64,000 nt of DNA from Dryocosmus kuriphilus. Taxonomy: Eukaryota; Arthropoda; Insecta; Hymenoptera; Cynipidae. Position 1 is the first letter of the stretch, and each line of letters starts with the position of its first letter. The stretch is from contig CM076193.1 of NCBI GenBank assembly GCA_038277395.1, positions 116,447,344-116,511,343 on the forward strand. The letters run 5' to 3'. The position numbers and the translations under genes were made by a program. Below the pieces are notes generated by a model that saw only the letters and a program-made list of their open reading frames with translations, made no database searches and was not told the origin of the DNA. Positions 35,590-47,300 of the stretch are shown here, in pieces.

Positions 35590-36222
35590 AAAAAAATCTG
35601 CCCGCTTCGCGGGCACATTCTCATCACACGAAGTATGAGCGCGCCTGTTGGCGCTCGCGCTTCGCGCTCGATAAGTTATTTACCTCGCGCTACGCGCTCG
35701 GTGTTTATGGATCGTATAAACCTTTAAACTAAAAATTACAAAAGAAATTATTTTACTTAAGGCTCTATCGCCCTTAAGGAATACATTTTCATCATTCTCT
35801 CTCTCTCTTTCCAAGGTGAACAATTCTGCTTGTTCATATACCTTGCATAGTTTTGCTGAAAAGTGGTTTTCTTTATGTTTCATAAAATATTTCACGAGTA
35901 ACTAAAAAATTACGCGTCTGTTCAAAAAAATGATAGGAAACAAATTTGTAGATCTTTTCGAGTTGAACAACTTTGTTTATTATCATTTCTTCGTATCTTG
36001 CATAGTTTGGCAGGAAATTTGAATTTTTCATTTTTAATAGCGTTTTCTCGATTAAAACAAAAACCGTGCATTTTATCAAAAAATAGTTAATACAAAATTT
36101 GTACATCTTTTTAAGATAGACAGTTTTGGTTATATGCGTATTTTCTGTATCTCGCATAGTTTAGCCGGAAAATGGATTTTTTGATTTTATGAAAATCATT
36201 TTTGATGGATAAAACCGTAACC
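35590..36222 (-). mobile_element. Helentron-like element, copy 5 (5' truncated)
   Basis: The hairpin end (CTGCCCGCTTCGCGGGCACA) is intact. The copy stops at GATGGATAAAACCGTAACC, before the microsatellite and the ACATTCTCATC end. Confidence 0.6.
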
Positions 36223-36549
36223 TTTAATGTCTGACATTGCCTGAGAATAAAATTGCTCGAGTTTAGATAAAATAGGTTTTTACAACCGTCCTTCTTTGAC
36301 GAAATTAAAAGTCAAAGTGTGGTTTCGTTTTGAAAATGCACTATTTCGCGAAATACATGAGAAAAGACGGAAGGGAATCTTCGTGCCTTGGCCTCTATTC
36401 ACCTTTACTCCGAGGAACCGGCAGAGAGTTTCCGAGAAATATACCCAAACAAATGGAATCAAAATAAAACGGCATCTTTTTAAAACGGCATCTCTTTAAA
36501 ACTGCTTTCTTGAATTCTTATCTAATCTTTTTACATGTTCTCGTCATTT
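36223..36549. other. Spacer between Helentron-like copies 5 and 6
   Basis: About 330 bp. The short frames on both strands (36280-36499) are not recognisable. The A-rich TAAAACGGCATCT is repeated twice at 36465-36495. Confidence 0.4.
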
Positions 36550-37756
36550 TTACATTCTCATCAGAGAAGGTATTAGATTTATGTCAAATTTGACACCCCC
36601 CCCCCGGCCACAGTTATCTTCAAATCTCTACGTTTTGAGACCCCCTGAGTCAGAAAAAAACGATTTTTACGACGGTGTCTGTCTGTGGTTGTCGCTGTCG
36701 TTGTCGTCTGTGGTCGCGATAACTTTCGAAGGACTCATAGGATTGGATTGTGCTTTGGCACGCTTATTTAAGGCGTAAAAAGAAAGGACGAGTTCGTTAA
36801 CCAGCGGTTTTTGGCCAACGGTTATGTTTCTATCCATCAAAAACGGTTTTCACAAAATCAAAAAATCGATTTTCCGGCTAAACTATGCGAGATAAAAAAA
36901 AACAGTTGAGAGTAAAATTGTTCATCTCAAAAAAATCTAAAAATTAAAAAAAAAAATTTTTGATAAAAAGCACGGTTTTTGTTTTAATTGAGAAAACTTT
37001 ATTAAAAACCAAAAACTGTGGTTTATTGACAAAATATTCAAGACACGAAAAAAATGATAATAAACAAAGTTGTTCACCTCAGAAAGATCTACAAATTTTA
37101 TATTAACCATTTTTTGATTAAATGCACGGTTTTTGTTTTAATCGAGAAAACGTTATTAAAAATTAAAAACTCAAATTTCTCACCAAACTATGCAAGATAC
37201 GAAAAAAATGATAATGCTCACCTCAAAAAGATCTACAAATTTGCTTTCTATCATTTTTTTGAACAGACGCGTAGTTTTTGAGATATTCGTGAAATATGTT
37301 ATAAAATATAAAGAAAAAAACTTTTCAGCAAAACTATGCAAGATATGAGAAAATATTAACAAGCAGAATTGTTCACCTTGGAAAGAGCTACAAAATCTAT
37401 TTATAAGACTCATCGTTTTACTTTTAAGAATCGAAATCCTCTATTGTGAAAATTTGGAAAATCACTAAAAAACTTTACCAATCTACAATGTGTTTTAAAA
37501 AAATGTAATTATCGAGCGCGAAGCGGGAGTGTCATGATGAGAATGTATTCCTTAAGGGCAATAGAGCCTTAAGTAAAATAATTTCTTTTGCAATTTTTAA
37601 TTTAAAGGTTTATACGATCCATAAACACCGAGCGCGTAGCGCGAGGTAAATAACCTATCGAGCGCGAAGCGCGAGTGCCAACAGACGCGCGCCCTAAGCG
37701 CCCTCATACTTTGCGCGAAGCGCGCCATGAGAATCTGCCCCCGAAGCGGGCAGATT
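36550..37756 (+). mobile_element. Helentron-like element, copy 6 (full length)
   Basis: Begins TACATTCTCATCAGAGAAGG, contains a 10-base C run at the same place as the G run of copy 3, and ends with hairpin GCCC(C)CGAAGCGGGCAGATTTTTT. Includes the GTCGCTGTCGTTGTCGTC microsatellite and three ~150-bp units. Confidence 0.65.
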
Positions 37757-39717
37757 TTTTAACTTTAAATACTCTTCACGTTTCATAATTTACTATATTA
37801 ACCTAAATTAACTTAAATATTAACTAACAATAGGAAGAAAAATAACATTAACATAACATAAAATAACACAGAAATAATATTTTCGTCATTTGAATAAATA
37901 TTTTAAAATGAGAATGTAAACACAAAACCAAGTTTTGAATAGGATATAAAAAAGAAAAATGTAAATGTAAATTACCAAAAAATTCAGCACAATAATAATA
38001 TTTAACGATGTTAAATTTATTTTGACGGCAATTGCAATTGCAATTAGAATTAAATTTTCATGGAAAATAAAGACGTTTTTCTCGAAACTGGCCAAATATT
38101 GCGACCTAGAAATTTCACAATTATAGTTTGAGGTCCTGCTTTTTCTTTACTGCCATTATTAATCGAAATGAAAGCACACTATCTGGCCTTCCCCTTACCT
38201 TATTTCATTATTTACAAATAATCGTCTGAAAAAATACATACTATAATAGTATAATGTAATAAAGAAGATATTATATGAACATAAATCTTTATATGTAACT
38301 TTTTAATTACCTCAATTTTAGATTTCAAGGTTTGTCGAAAGTTTTTTTAACATGGTTTCTAAGTTTGGGGAAAAAAATTAAAATATTGTTTTTCCAATTT
38401 CCTAAAATGTATTCACGCTTTTGCAAAAATAAGATATAAGGGAAAAATAAATATGAATTTTTTTAAGTTTTACTGGCATTTTTTACACGCATGAAATACG
38501 AGTACTTTTAAAGTATTGCACTCAACCCTCCTAACAAATATTTTTCGATATACATATATATATTTCCGTGCGATAAAGGAGTTGTGAATTTCTACCCCTA
38601 ATTCGCCCTAATTATTTTCACTTCTCTAACATTATACATTTCAAGGCCCTGATATTTTAATTTCTTTTATAAGTCAGTTTTAAACAAACAATCGTTACAT
38701 TTACGTGAAATACCGATTTTTCCAATAAATTTACCGAATCGAAAAACAGAGCTCAATATAACAAATGAAGAAATTATACTTACAATTAATCAAAATTCAA
38801 ATTCCTTTTTAACGTCCAAAATCTAACTGTGACGCACGAAAAATTCTAGTTCAACTATATTTAACTAGAATGCTAGTTAACTTAACCAGGTTTTTTTAAA
38901 GTGAATTAGCAAATTCTTAGAAATTAAAAAAAAAATATATTTAACTGCAAGAGTAAAGAACAACCACATTTAGACAATCACAAAAATATCATTCGTTTTG
39001 GAAATTGCGCAAATACGAGGGAGAAGTCACGGATGAAATAATATTCCTAAGAAATAGGCCGAACAAAAGAAACTCGCTTTTTGCAATATTGTTTCAAATA
39101 CTAATATAAGGTTTTAACATTATGTTTTCGCAAAACCAAAGCGAAATACTAGAAAAGTCAAGAAACAAAAATTAATTCTTCTTTAGAATATTTACAAATA
39201 TGTTTTCTTCTTTTAGTTTCATATCTTGCTTTGTTTACGAAATCATTAATATTCTTGTAATGTATATATTCAATTGAAAGGAATTGTGTAATTTTTTATA
39301 ATATAAAAAATATAAATAAAGAAACTGCTTTTTAATTATTTAAATATTTATTCAATTATTTCAGCAAAGTACATAATTCATAAATAATGTACAGTGCATG
39401 CATATAAACTGATAATGCCTATACGATGTAATCATTATTATATCTAATAAATATTGAAGACCAACTATAACTTATAGACATGAATTTAGTATTAAATATT
39501 TAATATTCTGGTAGTAAATAAACGTGCAGTATGCAGTTTGTTCTAATCTGGTGCTAATGGTAACTGCTCGAGTAAAAACTAGGATGGTAAATCATTTTTG
39601 TAAATTCCAACTTTCATCAGTTACCGACGCGCAACGTGCACCTTCAAAGTAACTCTTAGGGGCATCCGCCAAGAGGGCGCATTTATCAGCGCAAGTTTTT
39701 CACATTCTCTTATTCCA
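37757..39717. other. AT-rich non-coding stretch
   Basis: No protein-like frame and no repeat matched elsewhere in the window. Low-complexity AT sequence, with a TATATATATA tract near 38560. Confidence 0.45.
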
Positions 39718-39785
39718 TTAGTCTGCTAATCTCCCTACTAATCTCTGCTCGTACCCTCGGCAAGGGTGAGAAGTCGTGGTGGGAT
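39718..39785. repeat. Left piece of repeat S, split by the P-superfamily element
   Basis: The left half (CATTAGTCTGC..AATCTCTG) is the inverse of 26158-26193. It is followed by CTCGTACCCTCGGCAAGGGT and AGTCGTGGTGGGAT, which match 14557 onward. The last seven bases, GTGGGAT, are repeated at 50338-50344. Confidence 0.75.
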
Positions 39786-40328
39786 CAAAGATATTTTAAC
39801 TAGATGCGGCTAGGGTCAAGAGTGGGGACGTTTTGTAGTGGGGATACTACCGCTTTAGCCCATATCGAGGTGCTGCCCTCTTCATCTTTTCATCGTTTCC
39901 ATGGCAACCGCGTGAAAACGTCATCGCTTATTATGAGAGCTGAGCTTTAAACGAGCCAAAAGGCGCAAAAGGCTATCCACATTTGGCTTCTGCAAAGTCA
40001 AAACATCTTTGGTTTCTGTTATAAAAATAGCGAATATAAGAAATCGGCTGTGAAGAAATTCGAGAATTATTTAATTTTCCAATGTTTTCCAAAATTTAAT
40101 ATGTCCGAGTATAAATATTTTAATTCTAATTAATAATAATAAATTATTTTCGCGACTTTAAAATTTAAATTACGTTTCGCATCAGCTGTTTAAAAAAATT
40201 GTTTAATTTCCTATTTTAATGAAACCTAAAAAATAAAAATCCCCTGTTATTGAAGATTTCTCGACGCTAAAAATTAATATTTTAAAGATTGCAAACGATA
40301 ATGCAAATGAAAGATTAAAATAATAAAA

Positions 40329-40995
40329 TTACAATTAAAGGAATAAAATAGAATGGAAATTAGTACTGATGTAAGATTTTTTTTTCAATATGAACCTTTA
40401 TTAGACAATGAGTATACATATTTATATATATAGTTTAACATATTACAAAATTTATCATAAATATTTGTACTTGTCTAAGTTATTATTATATAAAAAAGAG
40501 AGTAACGAGAAATTCTATTTGTGTAAAAATATATGGTCGGTTGCTTCTTAGTTTCAACTGTGGAATTGTAATTAATATAGAAATTGAAGAACAATTTAAG
40601 TAATTTTGTATTATAATGTTAAACTCTATGGTATTGTAATTGAAAAAATAATTAACTCCACAGTTTACTCAGCTCTCTCACCAGAAGTGTAAAGTTCCAA
40701 ATTACATAAATTAAAGATTTAATTTGGAACTTTTATATATACTCCATACGGCAAGGTGAGCAACCCGTCGAAAGAGAAACATTTTTTAAGCCTTTAAAAC
40801 CACGTGGCTTAAAACTTAACATAAGAAAAAATGCAAAATACTACCAAATTCTAACAGGTAAAACGTCACAAAATCAATCAAAAACTGCATTTGTTCTTAC
40901 GTTTTTTGCTGAAAAAGTAATATATATATTAGTAAAACTTACAATCTAATTTTTTTTTTCTTTTTTTGTTTTTTTCAAGAACACGATAAATTAAT

Positions 40996-41074
<79 letters not shown>

Positions 41075-41290
41075 AAAGCGTAAATTGCATGCATGCAGGT
41101 GTCTAATGCAGGAATTGGTTCAGAGTTTCGAAAGTTCTTAGAGCAATCGGCGATTAATAATTAAATGATTTAATAATGAAATTAAAATTAAAGGAATAAA
41201 ATAAAAGGGATATTAGTACTGATGTAAGATTGTTTTTTTTTTCAATATGAACCTTTATTAGACAATGAGTATACATAATTATATACATTA
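40329..41290. repeat. Direct duplication of ~115 bp flanking 730 bp
   Basis: TTAGTACTGATGTAAGATT and TTTTCAATATGAACCTTTAT, followed by AGACAATGAGTATACATA, occur at ~40360-40443 and again at ~41210-41290. The interval contains a (CA)n(TA)n microsatellite at 40999-41070. The sequence lies in the 3' untranslated part of the P-type gene. Confidence 0.7.
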
Positions 41291-41368
41291 TTATATTACT
41301 CGATTATTATTAAGTAAATCAGGTAATTAATTAGACATGCATTAATTAATTCGACACTTATTAAGTAA

Positions 41369-44300
41369 TTAGAAATGCATTACATTTTTTAATTTGCGCG
41401 AAGATTTGGGATCCTCCATTGAATTGCTTTTTCGCTTGTTGGTCCCTCTCATCCTTTTTTCAGCAGCATTATCATTTCGCTTTTGAATTTCGGCTGCCTT
41501 TGCTTCTCTACTATCAATTGTGCAAACTCGATACAATTTTCCTTTAAACAAGCATCTCATTGCAAAGAGTCGATGTTCGTAGCAAGTGTCAGATTCTGCG
41601 AACCAGTCAGGATATACTAAACTGATGTCGCGAATGGCTACTTTTTCGATTGTCTCTCTGACTTTAGCTTGATGACGTACTTGCTTAATGATCCTCTCAA
41701 ACGAAAGCAAATTCCCTGTTACGATCTCGCGAAATTTCACAGAAGGTTTCTTCAAAAGGGTTACTTTATACGAAGATTTACTTTCGTATTCGCGACATTC
41801 GATGTAAGTATCATCAACATCTCCTGCGTCTTCTGGAGCCTTCAACAGAACTTCAAAACATCGATCACAATTCCATTTCTTGGTTGTTACATGTGCTGCA
41901 TAGCCAGCGAAATAAGAAATCGAGCTACCTTCATAGGTACCGCTATACGCTTGAAAAGGTAAAATTGAATCAACCTTTTCAAATTCGTATAATTGGCTCA
42001 CGAACTCGTCATAATTAACTTGGAAATTCTGATTCTGTGAGTCATGATTTCCGTCATCCTTGTCGTCTTCAATTCTATCTTCATCATCATCCTTACTACG
42101 TAAATCATCTGTATTCTCTTCTATGATGGGGTGTTGGATGCTGGACTGAAAATCAAGGTTTTCAGTTAAAAGAGTGTCTTCACTGAATTTTCCTTCTTCA
42201 GCGTATGCAATCGCACTGGCTGCTGACATTTAATCTTTTTCTAGCTGATTTTTAGCTTCTTCTTGAAGTTCTTCTCTGGTGATCTCTTCATAGCCTACTC
42301 TATCGTCATTGTTTTCAGTGATATTAGCTCTTCGAGAAGACGCGATGTTGTGTTTCACTGAAAGCATATGACGAATTGTCAATCGAAGCATACGACACGT
42401 GGGATTGGGATTAAAGCCTCCTCTTCCTCGGAATCGCGCAAAGAGCATCTCTATTGAATCTGTTGTGCACAGCCTTGTGCACAATTGAAAACTTGGCAGT
42501 TTCGAAGACACATCATTATATAGTTCCAAAAGACCACGAATTGTCATTTCTAAACCAATAAAACAAGGCAAGGCTTTCATACGACCATTTTTATTCACGA
42601 TTTTTAAAGTTGGAGCCCAAGACAGAAAATCTTCTAAAACCGTTCTGCATTCTACATTTTCAGTAGACAAGGCACTCTTTACCGGATTTACATCGCGAGT
42701 TTTATTGCTGTCGGCGGCATCAGTTAAACGATTAATAATTAAAATGCATTCTGCTGATTCTAAAAGTGTCTCCGAAACGACCAGCCCTTTCTCATGTGCT
42801 TCAATCATTGCCTTGGCCAATTTACCACCAACGAGATGACGTGACCTCGCTACATTCATTTTTTGAAATGAATTAGGATAAAAATGAACCGATGTAATGT
42901 GGCTCAAATTATTGGACAACTTGGCTTTCTGATCTGCATCCCAGGTAGCTTTCATATCAGAAAGGTACAAGACTTTTCCATTCATGAATATCTTTCCATA
43001 TTGCAGGAGAGCGTTCACGAAATTTTTCATTTCGTGAGAAAAGTCATGAATGGAAATGATCTTTTTCCCATTGTGCTGAAAGTTAGGCTTTTGTGCAGTC
43101 ACTTTAAGGAAATTGTAGCACTTAGTATTAGGAGCGCCCTGATCACAAACCGTCATCCTGATATCGAGGCCAATTTCTTCACCCTTGTCGAGTAACATTT
43201 CAAGTAGGGTCGCAATGTTTTTTCCATTGACAGAATGTCGTGCAAAGAAAAATCCAACTACTTGTCGCCACCTGTAAGAAGTGTGTATACCATTGAGTGT
43301 GAACACAAAAACATGATTAGCACGATTTTGCGTTCTTCCCAATGGGCCAAGATCTTCAAAGCCTTCTATTAAATCATGCTTCGCACTATATTCTTCGAAT
43401 TCTTTGCACGACATTTCATCCCATTTAACAACGCACAACTTTGCTTCAGGTGGCAAAGTTCTTCGATCCTTTTCGAGATCTTGGAATGACAATTCTATGA
43501 AGCCCGGAGTAACGTTATTCTTAGCGACCCATTTTTCCACGGTTCTGGTATGGGGCAATTGTAATCCTAATTGTCGCATTCTATCATAACAGGAGGCCGA
43601 ATAATAATGCCATTGCATTGCTAAAAGCCTCTCCGCATCAGTGTAAGGTTGTACACAATTATCAGGTCTCATTTGCAAACTAATAATAGTTTTACGCGCT
43701 TCGTTTGTGACATTAATTGAAGTCAAAAATGTTTCCAGATCAACCTTACTGTCATTATTTGGAATTTCTTCTTGTCTAATAGTTGTTCTTTTGATATCTG
43801 ATAATTGTTGAACAACCTTATTGAGCATTCCACGCAATCTTACATTTTCTGTTTCAAATTGCATTTCTCTATCCATCTGTAAATAAAAATTCTGGCTATC
43901 AGAAAAATTATCATCTTCAGCCATCAATGACTGAGCGCGAGGAGGAGAAGGAATATACAATTCGTAATTCTCTTCTTCTTTTCTAAAAGCAAGTCCGTCA
44001 ACTTGATGATTTAGAGATGAAGATTCATGCAATTGAGCATTTTTAACAGCATTTTCAATCGCTTTAATTGCTCTATTTTCCTTACGATAAACTCTTACCA
44101 CACTTTCTTTATCAAAAGGACGAACAGCATAAATGTCAAGTTGCCTATAATCAATAGGCTCTGCTTGTGGATTCAGTTTCTGGCGCTCTGGGGTTGCGAA
44201 ATCCTCGGTACGAAAATGGCTGCTGCAAATCATCGTCCTCCATTGAACCGCAGATGGATCAATTCCTAAAAATGAAATTTTAACTATAATTTCAATCCCA

Positions 44301-47300
44301 ATACACAAATTTAAAAGATTTAAATTAAAAGATTAAAAAAATATGTAAAATAATTCAGGATTTTTACATTCTCATCAGAGAAGGTATTAGATTTATGTAA
44401 AATTTGACTTTCGCGGATTTCATGAAATCTCCACGTTTTGAGAACCCCTGAGTCAGAAAAAACGGTTTTTACGAACGTGTCTGTCTGTTGTCGTCGTTGT
44501 CGTCGTCGTCGTCTGTGGTCGCGATAACTTTCGAAGGACTAATCGGATTGGAACGCGCTTTGGTACGCTTCTTTAAGGGGTAAAAAGAAAGGACGAGTTC
44601 GTTAACCAGCGGTTTTTGACCAACGGTTATGGTTTTATCCATCAAAAACGGTTTTCACAAAATCAAAAAATCCATTTTCCGGCTAAACTATGAGAGATAC
44701 AAAAAAAATGTAAGAAAGTAAAATTGTTCATCTCAAAAAAATCTACAAATTTTGTCTTAACCGTTTTTTGATAAAATGGACAGTTTTTGTTTTAATCAAG
44801 AAAACGCTATTAAAATTAAAAAACTCTCGTTTCCCGCCAAAATATTCAAGATACAAAAAATTGGTAAAGAAGAAAGTTGTTCAATTCAAAAATGTGTACA
44901 AATTTTGTTTAAACCATTTTTTGGTAAAATGCACGGTTTTTGTTTTAATCGATAAAACGTTATTAAAAATCAAAATTTTCAAATTTCCCGCCAAATATGC
45001 AAGATACGGAAAAATGATAATAAACAAAGTTGTTCGCCTTAAAAAGGTCTACAAATTTGCTCTCTATCATTTTTTTGAGCAGACGCGTAGTTTTTGAGTT
45101 ATTCGTGAAATATGTTATGAAGTATAAAGAAAACCACTTTTCCGCAAAACTTTGCAAGATATGAGAAAATATTAATAAGCAAAATTGTTCACCTTGGAAA
45201 GAGCTACAAAATTTATTTACAAGACTCATCGTTTTACTTTTAAGAATCGAAATCCTGTATTGTGAAAATTTGGAAAATCACAAAAAAACTTTACCAATCT
45301 ACAATGTGTTTAAAAAAAATGTAATTATCTAGCGCGAAGCGCGAGTGTCATGATGAGAATGTATTCCTTAAGGGCGATAGAGCCTTAAGTAAAATATTTC
45401 CTTTTGGAATTTTTAATGTAAAGGTTTATAGGATCCATAAACACCGAGCGCGTAGCGCGAGGTGAATAATTTATCGAGCGCGAAGCGCGAGTGCCGTAAA
45501 TAACGTATCGAGCGCGAAGCGCGAGTGCCAACAGACGCGCGCCCTAGGCGCGCTCACACTTCGCTCGAAGCGCGCGATGAGAATGTGCCCGCGAAGCGGG
45601 CAGATTTTTTAAATATACAAGTTATAATTTCTTATCTAATTTTAAGACATAAGTTTCATAAAATTCCTTAAAGTCCCTTTTATCATTCTTGAAAATCTTG
45701 GTAAAATTTCTTCTGATTTTGAAACATCATCACTTAATATTCCTTCAAATTACAACAATTAAAAAAATACAGCAAATACAAAAATCACAGCAATTATCAG
45801 AATTAAAAATCTTTTAATTTCAATTTTAATGTACAAAATTTAATCTTTTCATTTTACTATAAAAGAATAAAATTTGACATTTTTTTGCTCTGTACTCATA
45901 ATTCTGTTTAAAAGATGAGTACCTATACAGAGCGAAAAAATATTTAATTATAATATTTATCAAGTAAAATAAAGAAATCAAATTTATTGATTAGAACTTT
46001 GATCTAACACCCTTAAGAAAAACACAAATTCCACTCTGGGGATATTACATTCTCATCTCAATGAGAAAGTATTAGTTTTATGTGAAAACTGACTTTCGCG
46101 GATTTCACGAAATCTCCACGTTTCATGACCTCCTGAATCCGAAAAAACATGTTTTACGTTGGTGTCTGTCTGTCGTTGTTGTCGTCGTTGTTGTTGTCGT
46201 CGTTGTAGTCTGTGAACACGATAACTTTCGAAGGACTAATCGGATTGGGTTGCGCTTTTTAGCACACTTCTTTAAAGCATAAAAAGTAAGGACGAGTTCG
46301 TTAACCAGCCACTTTTGACCAACGATTATGGGTTTATCCATCAAAAACGGTTTTCACAAAATAAAAAAATCCATTTTCCGGCTAAACTATGAGAGATACA
46401 AAAAAAATGTAAGGAAGTAAAATTGTTCAGCTCAAACAGATCTACAACTTTCGCCTTCACCGTTTTTTGATAAAATGAACGGTTTTTGTTTTAATCAAGA
46501 AAACGCTATTAAAATTTAAAAACTCTGGTTTCCCGCCAAAATATTTAAGATAAAGAAAAATAGTAAAAAACAAAGTTGTTAAATTTAAAAAGATCTACAA
46601 ATTTTGTTAAAACCATTTTCTGATAAAATGCACGGTTTTTGTTTTAATCGATAAAACGTTATTAAAAATCAAGGTTTTCAAATTTCCCGCTAAACTATGC
46701 AGGATACGGACAAATAATAATAAACAAAGTTGCTCACCTCAAAAAGGTCTCCAAATTTGCTCTCTATCAATTTCTTGATGAGACGCGTAGTTTTTGAGTT
46801 ATTCGTGAAATATGTTAATTCGTATAAAAAAATCTACTTTTCCGCAAAAGTATGCGAGATACGTGAACATATCAACAAGCAGAATTATTCACCTTCCAAG
46901 GACCTACAAATTCCCTTGAAACCATTTTTTGATACAACCCATACTTTCTTCATTAAACGTATAATACCGTTCTTTTAATCAAAAAATACATTACTATACA
47001 GTCAATAAAAAGTTATTTAAAGTTATTGAAAAATCTGCCCGCTACTCAGGCGCATTCTCATCACCTGTCTCGCGCTCACCAATCAATGAATTTATATCTA
47101 AAACGTAAATTTCTTCATTTTTTACACAGTTTGGCTGAAAAATGCAATTTTTTTATGATTACATTCTCATCTCAATGACAAGGTATTAGTTTTATGTGAA
47201 AACTGACTTTCGCGGATTTCAGGAAATCTCGACGTTTCATGACCCCCTGAACCCGAAAAAAAAGGTTATACGTTGGTGTCTGTCTGTCGTTGTTGTCGTC

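Noticed and set aside
44768..45097. Repeated lysine/phenylalanine-rich frames in each Helentron-like copy (also at 8975-9304, 37054-37281, 47617-47916)
   Set aside because: They arise from the ~150-bp AT-rich internal units, occur on both strands, start and stop at arbitrary places and show no domain; treated as non-coding.
46082..46344. Frames with runs of valine or threonine
   Set aside because: They are translations of the GTCGTTGTTG microsatellite inside Helentron-like copies.
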